In this document: in pieces, positions 7,961 through 17,046 of the stretch
How positions within the stretch are numbered: position 1 is the stretch's first letter
How the letters are laid out: every line of letters begins with the position of its first letter
DNA from: Mesobacillus subterraneus
GTDB lineage: Bacteria > Bacillota > Bacilli > Bacillales > Cytobacillaceae
Direction of reading: 5' to 3'
Length of the DNA stretch: 64,000 bases
Assembly: GCF_023715485.1 (NCBI RefSeq)
Contig: NZ_JAMBOF010000008.1
Location: forward strand, 1-64,000
Translations under genes and position numbers: made by a program
Notes under the pieces: generated by a model
The model's database searches: none
The model's input: only the letters and a program-made list of their open reading frames with translations
Told to the model about the DNA's origin: nothing

Positions 7961-7986
7961 AGAAGCATCTTTTTTCGGATGCTTCT
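7961..7986. terminator. Bidirectional terminator between cotJC and ypbF
   Basis: Arms AGAAGCATC (7961-7969) and GATGCTTCT (7978-7986) with T runs on both sides. It serves the converging cotJ operon and ypbF, whose stop codon begins at the stem base. Confidence 0.8.
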
Positions 7987-8444
7987 TATTTATTTTCATG
8001 GTAGAGATTAATATCAAAGGATTTTTTCATCATTTCAAAAACAATATGGCGATTCTTCCATTCCTCTTCCTTTTTCCATAAGTCCTTGCTCCGGTCGACG
8101 ATTTCACAGCGAAGCGCATGGTATTCCTTCTCTGCCTTCTCGCGCTTCTCCTTGAATAGAATCATTAACCCATAAGTCCCAACCGTCAATATCAAAAAAT
8201 ATAGATTGGCGGAGTTCTGGACATACACTGAAAAAATTTCCGCGAAAGAGTATGAATATGGCTTCATTACTGTTATATACAGATAATAAAAATAGATAGA
8301 TATAAGGCCGATTGTCACCCAGACAGACATAAGGTGCCTTGATTTATAACGGTCGAACTTCTTTTTTCTCTCTATTAAATTCTGCAGCATCTTCTTCGTT
8401 GCCGGATCTGTTTTTTCATCAAGGTTAACTATTTCTGCTTCCAT
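7986..8444 (-). CDS. ypbF: DUF2663 membrane protein YpbF
   Basis: A 152-residue protein with two membrane segments (about residues 42-61 and 77-97) and a charged C-terminal coiled-coil-like helix (EKREKAEKEYHAL). The sequence and its position in the ypb cluster match B. subtilis YpbF. Function is unknown. GAGGAGGG lies before the ATG at 8444. A short overlapping frame at 8429-8623 has no support. The 8445-8844 spacer is gene-free; I see no clear structure in it apart from ypbE's terminator at its end. Confidence 0.8.
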   Translation of the reverse strand: MEAEIVNLDEKTDPATKKMLQNLIERKKKFDRYKSRHLMSVWVTIGLISIYFYYLYITVMKPYSYSFAEIFSVYVQNSANLYFLILTVGTYGLMILFKEKREKAEKEYHALRCEIVDRSKDLWKKEEEWKNRHIVFEMMKKSFDINLYHENK

Positions 8445-8844
8445 GGCAAGCCCTCCTCTTTCTTTAATGCTGTTTTCGCATAGATTGTTGTTTTTAGAAA
8501 CAAGCTTTCATCCCGTATACCTCTTAACTTCGTACTCTTTTCAAGCAGATTCCTTAACAGGTAATGCATGAAAACTCGTAAAACCCAATTGCCGATTTGT
8601 CTTTTTAGATGTGAAAACAACAAAGTTCACGAAAAGTGCCTTATCTAAATTTATGAGCTTGTCCGCCAGGATATGATATTCAACCGAAAAAAACAGTGAT
8701 GCGAGGGATACTATTTTCAAACTATTGGGGATTCAGGGATACCAATTGGAACCCTGAAGTGGTTTTCCTCCCATATACCATACATGATAGCAGATTAATT
8801 TCTTCCTGTTTTGCATCGAATAGACAAGCACTAAGAATGAAAAA

Positions 8845-8866
8845 AGCCGTAAGCTACGCTTCGGCT
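8845..8866 (-). terminator. ypbE terminator overlapping its stop codon
   Basis: AGCCGTAAGC (8845-8854) pairs with GCTTCGGCT (8858-8866) with one bulged base. On the minus strand it is followed by TTTTTT. The ypbE stop codon (TAG) is part of the stem. Confidence 0.75.
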
Positions 8867-9596
8867 AATTTTTCATCGGTATTTTTAGAACTTGACCTGC
8901 TTGAATTTCATTCCCCTGAATGTTGTTGGCTTTTTTTATGATAGGGATTCCTTCTTGGGATTTGTAATAGGTCATCGCTACCCTGAACAGCGTTTCGCTT
9001 GGCTTCACGGTATGGTAAATGATTTTTTCACCATTTCCTGTTTCACCTTCCGCTGGCATGCCAGTTGATTCAGCTGCGGGCTTTGAAGAATTCTCTGCTT
9101 CTGCAGGTTTTTCCTGCTCGCCAGCACCTGCCGGACTTTCAGGAGAATTTTTATCACCGCTGCTGTCTGGGGCAGGTGAGGCAGCCGCAACTTCAATTCG
9201 CTTTGGTTCAGTAACTTCTTCGATTGCAGGAGCAGCTTCATCCTCTTCTGTATCTTCTTTCCCGTTATCATCTTCATTGGTATGGTTCTGCACATTAATC
9301 AATTCAACTCCAGCACGTTCGAGTGAACGATTCAGTGGTCCCTTAGCTCCATCAAGATAGGAGATGATACTGAAAAAAGAAATTGGAAGGAGAATGAAAA
9401 AGAGTGCCATCAGCCTGATTACAGGATACTTTACTTTGACTTTCGTCTTTTTCTGTTTCTGCCTGTGTATATCACTTCTCGGTGGAAGTGCTGTCTTTTT
9501 TTCAACAGTATGATCCGTTTTTCGTTCAACCCTTTTTCTCAAGCGTTCTGCCTGGTCCCGGATAGGTTTCTCTTTATTCACTTTATGTACCCCCAT
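8865..9596 (-). CDS. ypbE: LysM-domain membrane protein YpbE
   Basis: A 243-residue protein with a basic cytosolic N terminus, one membrane helix near residues 62-80, a long acidic and proline/alanine/glutamate-rich linker (about 95-185) and a C-terminal LysM domain (YHTVKPSETLFRVAM ... QAGQVLKIP). This arrangement places the LysM domain outside the membrane, where it would bind peptidoglycan. It starts 14 bp inside the end of ypbD, which suggests coupled translation. The ribosome site before ATG 9596 is weak (GAGAG). Confidence 0.85.
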   Translation of the reverse strand: MGVHKVNKEKPIRDQAERLRKRVERKTDHTVEKKTALPPRSDIHRQKQKKTKVKVKYPVIRLMALFFILLPISFFSIISYLDGAKGPLNRSLERAGVELINVQNHTNEDDNGKEDTEEDEAAPAIEEVTEPKRIEVAAASPAPDSSGDKNSPESPAGAGEQEKPAEAENSSKPAAESTGMPAEGETGNGEKIIYHTVKPSETLFRVAMTYYKSQEGIPIIKKANNIQGNEIQAGQVLKIPMKN

Positions 9597-10176
9597 TTGC
9601 TGCTCTCGCCCTGAAATTAATAAATAACCCTAGCAAGAAATCAATGAAAAAGTGCATCATAATCGTTACAAGCAGGTTATTAGTCACCATATAGATATAC
9701 CCAATAAAAAAACTCAAGAGGACAATATTCGAAAATAAAAACCAGTTGAACAAATAGCGGTAATGGACAAGCGCAAAAATTAAACTGGAGATAATCAATC
9801 CTGTGTTGGTCTGTATGATTCCTCGAAATAAAATTTCTTCGCTGATGGCTACCATGGCGGCAATCACAGCGATCTGATAGGTTTTCTTATTCCTGAATAT
9901 TCTTTCGTTCAGTCCACCATCGTCATAGTAAGAAGGAGGCAGGTATTTCATAAGCAAAAGGTCGAATGCCACCACTGCTGCACCAGCACCAATTCCGATT
10001 GTTATGACTCTGCTATCATCCCAAATCAACAAATCCTGAAATTCATTTAAACTATCAAACAATATCATACCTAAAATCGCCGAAATCGTTAATAGTAAAA
10101 TTTGCGTAGCAACTAAATGGAAAAACAGTTCTTTTTCAGTAAGTCCGGCTACAGTTTCCTTGTATCGATCCTTCAT
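9583..10176 (-). CDS. ypbD: CPBP-family intramembrane metalloprotease YpbD
   Basis: A 197-residue multi-pass membrane protein with the CAAX-protease/bacteriocin-processing (Abi) motifs: SEEILFRG (the EExxxR motif), a second motif around FALVHYRYLF, and a third around MMHFFIDF. The ATG at 10176 overlaps the recQ stop codon as TAATG, so translation is probably coupled; an alternative ATG at 10224 lies inside recQ. Substrates are unknown. Confidence 0.85.
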   Translation of the reverse strand: MKDRYKETVAGLTEKELFFHLVATQILLLTISAILGMILFDSLNEFQDLLIWDDSRVITIGIGAGAAVVAFDLLLMKYLPPSYYDDGGLNERIFRNKKTYQIAVIAAMVAISEEILFRGIIQTNTGLIISSLIFALVHYRYLFNWFLFSNIVLLSFFIGYIYMVTNNLLVTIMMHFFIDFLLGLFINFRARAANGGT

Positions 10177-11675
10177 TATATCCGCTCGCTTAATAATAAT
10201 ATTGATGCCAAATCTTGTTTCCAATCAACCCCAATTGGTCGTTCATCGGATGAAGCATCCGTTTCTTTAAAATCTTCCATTTCTATACCACAATAGCTGC
10301 AGCAATTCTCAGGCCTATCCTCGAGCTTTTCGTTGAATGTTCTAAGAATGACAGCCCTTTTACACTCCTGAGAATGAATCCATTCCAGCATTTGCTTAAT
10401 TTTTGATTGTTTTACCTTCAGGCGATTGTCAAGCAGATGTAATAAGCTTCGCTTGTCCTGATTATAATCAACACTTTCGAGGTTGGACAGGTAATTTTCA
10501 ACAATCCTCCATTGGATGTCAGTGAATCCGCAGAACATTGCGAGCTCTTCCTCTAACCGGGTTATATCCTGATAGACTACGTTATTTTCGATTAAGAATG
10601 TGAACAGCCGTTCAATCTGAAACTCATCAGGAAGTTCTGCTTCAGCCAACTGAAAGGCTAGCTGTTCATCTCCAGGTGAATATATTAGAATAGCGACTGA
10701 ATCTCCTCCATCTCTTGCCGCCCGCCCAATTTCCTGAAGATAGGATTCGATTTGCATTGGCATATGAAAATGAATGACATACCGGACGTTTTCTTTATTA
10801 ATCCCCATTCCAAAGGCGCTTGTGGCACACACAACGTCAAGCTGTCCATTGATGAACTGCTGTTGGATCAGAATTCTGCTTTCCGAGTCCAATCCCCCGT
10901 GGTACGCCATCACTTTACTGATACCATGCTCCCTCAAATAGGCTGAAGTTTGTTCAGCCACCTTTTTGCTTGAAAAATAAATAATGCCTGGCCCTTTTAA
11001 GAATCTTACTAGTTGCATCGTCCGTTGCTGCTTCTCCTGGAAATGGCTTACTTTCTCGAGCGCAAGTGAAATCGCCGGGCGATCAACAGAAAAAACAATT
11101 TCATTCCACTTCTCGAGAAGGAGCTTATCCGCTATATCCCGCCTAACTTCATTAGTAGCTGTAGCTGTTAGTGCAAGTGTGAGCGGCTCGCCAATCTTCC
11201 TGCGAATTTCCCCCAGTTTAAGGTAATCCGGCCTGAAATCATATCCCCATTGCGAAATGCAATGTGCTTCATCCACTGCAAACAAGGAAACGGACAATCC
11301 CTTTATCCGATCTATAACTGATTCCATCCCCAGCATTTCGGGTGAAATGAAAATAAATTTATAGTGATGAAGATTTTCAAGAGCTTTAGCCTTTTGTGGA
11401 GGTGTCAAAAAGGAATTTAAAGCGACTACCCGCTTTTCGCCCATGGCCATCATTTGTTCAACCTGGTCCTGCATCAATGACAAAAGCGGTGAAACAATCA
11501 GCACAGGGCCCTCACTCATGTAACCTGGTAACTGGTAGCAAAGGGACTTCCCTGTTCCAGTCGGGAGCATGGCGATTGTATGCTGATTTCCAATAATCGA
11601 TTCCACTGCTTCTTGTTGTCCTGGACGGAATTCGTCAAAATTAAAATATTTTTTTAAATAACCCTTTAATTCCAT
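10176..11675 (-). CDS. recQ: ATP-dependent DNA helicase RecQ (short form)
   Basis: A 499-residue superfamily 2 helicase that unwinds DNA 3' to 5' in recombination and fork repair. Walker A is PTGTGKSLCYQLP, the Walker B box is DEAH (VDEAHCISQWG), and motif VI lies at QEIGRAARDGG. A zinc-binding cysteine cluster (C-terminal CKRAVIL ... CCSYCG) marks the RecQ C-terminal domain. There is no HRDC domain after it, as in the B. subtilis chromosomal RecQ. It is preceded by ypbB, with a 10-bp overlap, and followed by ypbD. Confidence 0.93.
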   Translation of the reverse strand: MELKGYLKKYFNFDEFRPGQQEAVESIIGNQHTIAMLPTGTGKSLCYQLPGYMSEGPVLIVSPLLSLMQDQVEQMMAMGEKRVVALNSFLTPPQKAKALENLHHYKFIFISPEMLGMESVIDRIKGLSVSLFAVDEAHCISQWGYDFRPDYLKLGEIRRKIGEPLTLALTATATNEVRRDIADKLLLEKWNEIVFSVDRPAISLALEKVSHFQEKQQRTMQLVRFLKGPGIIYFSSKKVAEQTSAYLREHGISKVMAYHGGLDSESRILIQQQFINGQLDVVCATSAFGMGINKENVRYVIHFHMPMQIESYLQEIGRAARDGGDSVAILIYSPGDEQLAFQLAEAELPDEFQIERLFTFLIENNVVYQDITRLEEELAMFCGFTDIQWRIVENYLSNLESVDYNQDKRSLLHLLDNRLKVKQSKIKQMLEWIHSQECKRAVILRTFNEKLEDRPENCCSYCGIEMEDFKETDASSDERPIGVDWKQDLASILLLSERI

Positions 11676-12727
11676 TCCGCATCACCATATTTAGCAAGAA
11701 CAAGCCTGATTTCAAAATAAGAAGCATCATCAACTCGTTCTTTTATTTGCTTTAATTTTTTCGCCGAATTTTTTTTTGCTGCCTGAAGGATTCTTTCTTC
11801 CTTCTCAGGAGGCACAAACGAATCTATCTTGAAACCCTTCATTGATAAGACGATCTCCACAATGTGGTCTTCTATTGTACTGCCCTTAAGGTTCCTGGCC
11901 GCCGCAATTTCCTCAATGGAATAGCCTTTTTGAAACAATTTATACGTCTTTTCGGTTGAGAGAGTTAAAGGAACTTTCCTTTCCGGCTGCTTTATTAAGC
12001 CGTTAAGCAAAGGGTATCTGGCCGGATCCTCAAGTATCCTATCAAACAAGGCATGCAAACAGTTTAAATACTCGAAATGGTAGCGGGCAGGATCCAGACC
12101 AGTTATTTCTGCAGCCTGCATCGTTGTCAAACCGATTTTCTTGAACCCGCTCAGCCTAACGACGATTAACTCTGGCATGGTATTTTCGTTATCCAGCGCT
12201 GTCACTAATTCCAGATACAGCCTCTCTGCCAGATGATATCTGTCTTCCCCTTGCTCCCTGATAAATTGCTTTACCCAATTAAGCGTTTCTCTTTTATTGC
12301 GAACCGGTATAAACCTGCGTTCACGGTGTATCAAATTAGAACTTACCTGAATGAGCAGCGTAAGCCTTTCCCAAAATGAATCTGTAATCTGATGGTATTT
12401 CCAGCCATTTAAAAAAACAGGCAGAGGATGTTCAGCTAACTGCCCGTCCAAGGTTTCTATCCCCTTATCAGTTAATATGACTTTTGATTCAGCTATTTCC
12501 GCCGCGAGACCGTCCTTAATAAGGCGATCGACCATTTTTTCAAGCTTTTCCCGCGTTACAGATGGATAAGTATGAAAATACGGCGTAAGCTGGTATAAAT
12601 GAGCATCCTGTATCGTTTGCGAAGATCGCTTACCCTGAAACAGATGATAGAGGGAATATATTGTCCGTTCACCATTAATTTTTTTAAAGATATGCAGGAC
12701 AACCGCCTGTAAAAATGTGATCGCCAT
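11666..12727 (-). CDS. ypbB: YpbB, helix-turn-helix protein partnered with recQ
   Basis: A 353-residue protein found upstream of recQ in Bacillaceae. The C-terminal region contains a helix-turn-helix-like segment (KGYSIEEIAAARNLKGSTIEDHIVEI, about residues 268-293) of the kind seen at the end of RecQ helicases in other bacteria. This suggests that the recQ-associated DNA-binding unit is here a separate polypeptide. The N-terminal region is unrecognised. GGGTGG precedes the ATG. Its 3' end overlaps the recQ start by 10 bp. Confidence 0.8.
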   Translation of the reverse strand: MAITFLQAVVLHIFKKINGERTIYSLYHLFQGKRSSQTIQDAHLYQLTPYFHTYPSVTREKLEKMVDRLIKDGLAAEIAESKVILTDKGIETLDGQLAEHPLPVFLNGWKYHQITDSFWERLTLLIQVSSNLIHRERRFIPVRNKRETLNWVKQFIREQGEDRYHLAERLYLELVTALDNENTMPELIVVRLSGFKKIGLTTMQAAEITGLDPARYHFEYLNCLHALFDRILEDPARYPLLNGLIKQPERKVPLTLSTEKTYKLFQKGYSIEEIAAARNLKGSTIEDHIVEIVLSMKGFKIDSFVPPEKEERILQAAKKNSAKKLKQIKERVDDASYFEIRLVLAKYGDAEWN

Positions 12728-12902
12728 CTAACCACCCTTGAAATAAAAAATCGATCATCTTACATTCATTTCTCGCACTCACTTTATAGCAGGAAAATAT
12801 TATAGATTTATTTTAACATGAAAATATCCATTAAAATGTTTTATTTTCAACGCTGAAATGACGCAATGCCTTGTGTGATAAGCATTCTCAATACTTTTTT
12901 TA

Positions 12903-12931
12903 TTGAAATGTTGGCGATACAGTTTTACAAT
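12903..12931 (+). promoter_or_regulatory. Sigma-A promoter of fer
   Basis: TTGAAA (12903-12908), a 17-bp spacer and TACAAT (12926-12931) match the vegetative consensus at 10 of 12 positions. The start codon of fer follows about 78 bp downstream. The rest of the 12728-13008 spacer is AT-rich and must also hold the ypbB promoter, which I did not pin down. Confidence 0.65.
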
Positions 12932-12939
12932 AGGTATGA

Positions 12940-13257
<318 letters not shown>

Positions 13258-13266
13258 ATAGTACAT

Positions 13267-13297
13267 AATTCCCGCTTACCAGCGGGAATTTTTTTTA
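13267..13297 (+). terminator. fer terminator
   Basis: AATTCCCGC (13267-13275) pairs with GCGGGAATT (13282-13290) and is followed by a T run. Confidence 0.9.
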
Positions 13298-13313
13298 TAT
13301 TTGAAAGGAAAGG

Positions 13314-13345
13314 AAAAAAGTAACGGTGCAGGCCGTTACTTTTTT
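13314..13345. terminator. ribU terminator (bidirectional)
   Basis: AAAAAAGTAACGG (13314-13326) and CCGTTACTTTTTT (13333-13345) form a stem with A and T tracts on both sides, between the convergent fer and ribU. Confidence 0.85.
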
Positions 13346-13369
13346 TGTATTTTATCTCAATTGAGTTCA

Positions 13370-13951
13370 TTATGCGTTTTTAAAAGATTGCTGCCTTTCA
13401 ATCCATGTCTTCATTCTTGTGAACATCAGCATGAAAACGATAGACATCAATATACCTTTAACAAAATTGAATGGCAAAATCCCTGCAACAATCATAGCCC
13501 GCGCTTCCGGCCCGGACATGGCTGGCATATTCAGAAATACCGTGTAAGCAGGAAGGAATACATAATAGTTTAGGACACTCATCAGGATCGCCATACTGAC
13601 GGTCCCTGCTACAAGGGCGAATGTCATTCCTTTCCTTGTCTTCAGTCGCTGGTAGATATAGTAAGTTGGCAGAATGAATAGCACTCCTGCGACAAAGTTT
13701 GCCGCATGGCCTACAGGCACACCTGTTTCACTGCCAGTCATGAAATAATCGAGAATGTTTTTGATCAATTCTACTAAAACACCTGCTGCCGGCCCAAAAA
13801 TCAATGCAGCAATCAATGCAGGAATATCGCTGAAATCGACCATCAAGAATTTTGGAAACGGCGGTAGCGGAAAATTCAGCAGCATCAATACGTAAGATAT
13901 ACTGCTCAACATTCCAATTGAAACCATTGCTTTCACACTAAATTTTTTCAT
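13370..13951 (-). CDS. ribU: Riboflavin ECF transporter S component RibU (FmnP)
   Basis: A 193-residue integral membrane protein with about six hydrophobic segments. It has the ECF S-component type of N terminus (FSVKAMVSIGMLSSISYVLM) and the DFSDIPALI segment typical of RibU. It works with the shared EcfA, EcfA' and EcfT energising module encoded elsewhere. The assignment is strengthened by the FMN riboswitch upstream. GGAGAG precedes the start at 13951. Confidence 0.93.
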   Translation of the reverse strand: MKKFSVKAMVSIGMLSSISYVLMLLNFPLPPFPKFLMVDFSDIPALIAALIFGPAAGVLVELIKNILDYFMTGSETGVPVGHAANFVAGVLFILPTYYIYQRLKTRKGMTFALVAGTVSMAILMSVLNYYVFLPAYTVFLNMPAMSGPEARAMIVAGILPFNFVKGILMSIVFMLMFTRMKTWIERQQSFKNA

Positions 13952-14029
13952 TTTCCTCTCTCCTTATAGAGATCCATCTCACATAAAGAAGAAAGATTCA
14001 GCATTCACATACCCATAGACAAATAAAAT

Positions 14030-14052
14030 CCCCCAAGTTTTATGCTTGAGGG
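14030..14052 (-). terminator. Attenuator hairpin of the FMN riboswitch
   Basis: CCCTCAAG pairs with CTTGGGGG (plus-strand arms 14045-14052 and 14030-14037), followed on the minus strand by ATTTTATTT. It lies between the aptamer and ribU, so FMN-bound aptamer would favour termination. Confidence 0.7.
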
Positions 14053-14116
14053 AGAATTGACTAAGGCATGCTTAATAAACGTTCAAACCTGCATTTTTTG
14101 AACGTCTGCAGAACCT

Positions 14117-14246
14117 CCATCTTCTCCCATCCAGACTATACTGTCGGCTTTGGAATCGCACCAAATCCTGCCCCAAAAGGCTCGCGGGCTTAGAGAAAAA
14201 CAACTCATTACCGCCGATCGGGAATTTCACCCTGCCCCGAAGATAG
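14117..14246 (-). promoter_or_regulatory. FMN riboswitch (RFN element) upstream of ribU
   Basis: On the minus strand the region reads from ATCTTCGGGGCAGGGTGAAA through CCGGCGGTAATG-type and AGCCCGCGAGC segments to GACAGTATAGTCTGGATGGG and AGAAGATGG. These are the conserved blocks of the RFN aptamer, and the outer P1 stem is formed by ATCTTC and GAAGAT at the two ends. It controls ribU by FMN through the downstream attenuator. Confidence 0.95.
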
Positions 14247-14269
14247 ACCATATTTAATTTTACAAGTTT

Positions 14270-14298
14270 ATTATACTGAAAAAAAGAATATTTGGGAA
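14270..14298 (-). promoter_or_regulatory. Promoter of the ribU leader
   Basis: On the minus strand TTCCCA (14293-14298), a 17-bp spacer and a perfect TATAAT (14270-14275) precede the aptamer by about 25 bp. Confidence 0.6.
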
Positions 14299-14309
14299 GG
14301 CGTTTGCTT

Positions 14310-14369
14310 GTGACGATTTTTTGTCCGTCACCATTCTTATCCTATTCAGACATATATCAGAATAGGATA
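14310..14369. other. Two inverted repeats between ribU and serA
   Basis: GTGACG (14310-14315) pairs with CGTCAC (14326-14331). Further on, TATCCTATTC (14338-14347) pairs with GAATAGGATA (14360-14369) across a 12-nt spacer. Neither has a strong T run, so they could be operators or weak structures. Their role is unknown. No T-box sequence was found before serA. Confidence 0.5.
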
Positions 14370-14440
14370 TATATATAATACTCCTTCAAAGAAGCAAAAT
14401 TCGGAAATTCGCAAATAATCATCCCTGGAATGAGTTTTTT

Positions 14441-14454
14441 TGTTAGCGTTTTCA
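14441..14454 (+). promoter_or_regulatory. cre-like (CcpA) site before serA
   Basis: TGTTAGCGTTTTCA matches the cre consensus TGWAANCGNTNWCA with one mismatch. It ends 24 bp upstream of the serA -35 box. Confidence 0.4.
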
Positions 14455-14478
14455 TATTTTCATTAACATTCTTAGGAT

Positions 14479-14507
14479 TTGACAAAAAAATATTCGTTTT
14501 GTAAAAT
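14479..14507 (+). promoter_or_regulatory. Sigma-A promoter of serA
   Basis: A perfect TTGACA (14479-14484), a 17-bp spacer and TAAAAT (14502-14507). The start codon lies 43 bp further on. Confidence 0.8.
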
Positions 14508-14550
14508 AATCAGAAAATTAATACTTTTATTGTGAGGAGTGAGTAATAGA

Positions 14551-16125
14551 ATGTTTCAGGTCTTAGCAACGGATTCAATCAAGGAAGAAGGCTTGCAGCC
14601 TTTATTTGAATCGGAAGATGCACAGGTACATATGGACAGTATAGACTCTGGCAGCATTGATTTAACCAGGATTGATGCATTGCTGGTGAGAAGCGCCACA
14701 AAAGTAACAGCGGAGCTGCTAGATAGGATGCCTTCGCTGAAAATCGTCGGCCGTGCCGGTGTAGGTGTTGATAACATCGATATTGCCGAGGCGACTAAAA
14801 GAGGGATCGTCGTCGTAAATGCACCTGACGGGAATACGATATCCACTGCTGAGCATACATTCGCAATGATGGCCTCGCTCCTCAGAAATATTCCTCAGGC
14901 TCACTCGACTGTAAAAAATGGTGAATGGAAGAGAAATAAATATATCGGAACTGAATTGTACGGAAAAGTATTAGGCATTATCGGCATGGGAAGAATCGGT
15001 TCTGAGTTAGCAAAGAGAGCCAGGGTTTTCGGAATGCTTGTGAAAGTATTCGATCCTTTCCTCACTAAGGAACGAGCGGAAGTATTGGGAGTACAGCTGT
15101 CTACTTTTGAAGAGGTTTTGAGTGAAGCTGACATCATATCGGTCCACACACCGCTAACGAAAGAAACAAAAGGACTGCTCAATGAAAAAACATTAAGCCA
15201 AACGAAACAAGGAGTTTATTTGTTGAATTGCGCGAGAGGCGGAATCATTGACGAAATAGCCCTTGCCCACTTCATAGAAAAAGGACATGTGGCCGGTGCT
15301 GCCCTTGATGTTTTTGAGGTTGAACCTCCTGGGGACCATCCTTTGTTAAAGCTTGATTCGGTAATCGTCACTCCCCATCTTGGGGCATCAACGAAAGAAG
15401 CACAATTGAATGTAGCAACTCAGGTGGCCAAAGAAATCCGGACATTCCTTGAAAATAAGACTGTGGCGAACTCAATCAACCTGCCGGCAATGTCTAAGGA
15501 GATATACGAAAAAATCCAGCCATTCCACCAGCTCGCCAAAGAAATGGGGAAAATTGTTTCCGAATGCCACAATAAAGGAATCAGTGAACTGTCTGTTACC
15601 TATTCAGGAACTGCCGCGGAGCTGGAGACCTCTTTTTTGACAAAAGCACTTCTATCAGGCTTTTTCCAAAACCGCATCGATGTGACTGTGAATGAAGTAA
15701 ATGCGATCCACATTGCTAAGGAACGCGGAATCATGGTTGGCGAAAAAGTCACCGGCAATTCGTTTGGCTACGCCAATACTCTTACTGTAACGGCAAAAGG
15801 CGACGAAGAAACTTTTACAGTGAGAGGGACTTATATCGGCCATTATGGACCGAGGATTGTCAATCTCGATGGATTCAATATTGACTTTCACCCATCAGGA
15901 AACCTTCTTTATATTCAGCATATGGACCGGCCGGGGGTAATCGGCCATGTAGGAAAGGTTCTTGGCGACCATGGAGTGAATATCGCCACCATGCAGGTAG
16001 GAAGAAAAGAAGCAGGCGGCGAAGCGATCATGGTCCTCTCTTTTGATAAACCTCTGGCTGAGGAAATGAAAGAAAAGCTCAAGTCACTGCAAGACATTGT
16101 GACGATCAACAGTATTATTCTTTAA
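14551..16125 (+). CDS. serA: D-3-phosphoglycerate dehydrogenase SerA
   Basis: First enzyme of serine synthesis, oxidising 3-phosphoglycerate to 3-phosphohydroxypyruvate with NAD+. The 524-residue protein has the substrate and NAD domains (GRAGVGVDNID; GIIGMGRIGSELA; NCARGGIIDE; catalytic HLGAST), the intervening allosteric substrate-binding domain, and a C-terminal ACT domain (RPGVIGHVGKVLGDHGVNIA) that binds serine for feedback inhibition. The ATG at 14551 fits other SerA N termini (MFQVLATD). A GTG at 14539 overlaps the ribosome site GAGGAG and is rejected. Confidence 0.95.
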   Translation: MFQVLATDSIKEEGLQPLFESEDAQVHMDSIDSGSIDLTRIDALLVRSATKVTAELLDRMPSLKIVGRAGVGVDNIDIAEATKRGIVVVNAPDGNTISTAEHTFAMMASLLRNIPQAHSTVKNGEWKRNKYIGTELYGKVLGIIGMGRIGSELAKRARVFGMLVKVFDPFLTKERAEVLGVQLSTFEEVLSEADIISVHTPLTKETKGLLNEKTLSQTKQGVYLLNCARGGIIDEIALAHFIEKGHVAGAALDVFEVEPPGDHPLLKLDSVIVTPHLGASTKEAQLNVATQVAKEIRTFLENKTVANSINLPAMSKEIYEKIQPFHQLAKEMGKIVSECHNKGISELSVTYSGTAAELETSFLTKALLSGFFQNRIDVTVNEVNAIHIAKERGIMVGEKVTGNSFGYANTLTVTAKGDEETFTVRGTYIGHYGPRIVNLDGFNIDFHPSGNLLYIQHMDRPGVIGHVGKVLGDHGVNIATMQVGRKEAGGEAIMVLSFDKPLAEEMKEKLKSLQDIVTINSIIL

Positions 16126-16135
16126 ACGAAATCAG

Positions 16136-16165
16136 CAGGCCTCCAAAGCGAGGCCTGTTTTCTTT
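16136..16165. terminator. serA terminator
   Basis: CAGGCCTC and GAGGCCTG (about 16136-16157) pair around CAAAGC, followed by TTTTCTTTT. It lies between the converging serA and the PHP phosphatase gene. Confidence 0.8.
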
Positions 16166-16977
16166 TAACCTAAAGGATATGCTTTACGTTCCCCTTTAGA
16201 AAACGTCATGATTTCTTTATAGCCCACATCTCTTGCAAGCAGCAAAGCCTGGTCGAAATCGGCACCTACATGCTCTGGTACATGGGCGTCTGATGATAAG
16301 ACAATCGGGATCTTTTTATCATGGCACATCTGGAGAAGTCTTTGGTCAGGATATAAAGTTTGTGTCGGCTTCCTCAAACCCGCAGTACTGATTTCAACAC
16401 ATGTTTTTGATTGTGCAAGCGCCGTTGTCGCCCGGTCATACTGTTCCATCAGAAACGTTTCATCATCAGGAACGTACTTGAAAATCTTAACAAGATCAAG
16501 ATGACCGATAATATCAAAAAGATTCGATTCGGCGAGGGTAACAACCTGGTCAAAATAACTTTGATAAACCTGAAAAATATCTCTTTTATCCCATTCCTTC
16601 CGGTATTCAGCAAGGTCAATCCCGAAGTCGCCTATCCAATGGATTGAACCGATCACATAGTCAAAGTCATAGCTCCTGATAAACCTTTCCATTTCTTTAT
16701 GCTTGCCAGGTGTGTAATCCATTTCAATCGACATTTTAACATCAATATCATTACTCCAAGCCTCTTTAAAAAGCTGCACATAATCGTCCATATCATAGAA
16801 CCTGCGTTCATCCACCCAGCTGTTGCGCAGGATGTCTGAAGTCTGGTAAAAATGATATGCATGTTCTGATATCCCAAAATGCTCTATATTCTGTTTTATT
16901 GCAGTATCTGTAAACTTTTTCAAATAATCCAGCGTTAACGTTCCTCGCTCCAAATGATTATGGTAATCCGTAAGCAT
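16165..16977 (-). CDS. PHP-domain phosphatase, HisJ-like
   Basis: A 270-residue polymerase-and-histidinol-phosphatase (PHP) family hydrolase. Metal-binding motifs are visible: DYHNHLERG at the N terminus, HFGISEHAYHF, GSIHWIG, IGHLDLVK and SSDAHVPEHVG. HisJ-type enzymes dephosphorylate histidinol phosphate, but there are no other histidine genes nearby, so the substrate is uncertain. The start at 16977 follows GGAAAGGAT. Confidence 0.8.
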   Translation of the reverse strand: MLTDYHNHLERGTLTLDYLKKFTDTAIKQNIEHFGISEHAYHFYQTSDILRNSWVDERRFYDMDDYVQLFKEAWSNDIDVKMSIEMDYTPGKHKEMERFIRSYDFDYVIGSIHWIGDFGIDLAEYRKEWDKRDIFQVYQSYFDQVVTLAESNLFDIIGHLDLVKIFKYVPDDETFLMEQYDRATTALAQSKTCVEISTAGLRKPTQTLYPDQRLLQMCHDKKIPIVLSSDAHVPEHVGADFDQALLLARDVGYKEIMTFSKGERKAYPLG

Positions 16978-17046
16978 ATCCTTTCCATCCCCCTAATGAC
17001 GTTTTCACTATTATACTGTCAGATAATTTAAGGGACAAGAAATTAC

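Noticed and set aside
8429-8623. 64-residue minus-strand ORF upstream of ypbF
   Set aside because: Overlaps the ypbF start, no ribosome site, basic random-like composition.
14300-14550. T-box leader before serA
   Set aside because: No T-box sequence or specifier stem-loop is present; the promoter lies only about 45 bp upstream of the start codon.
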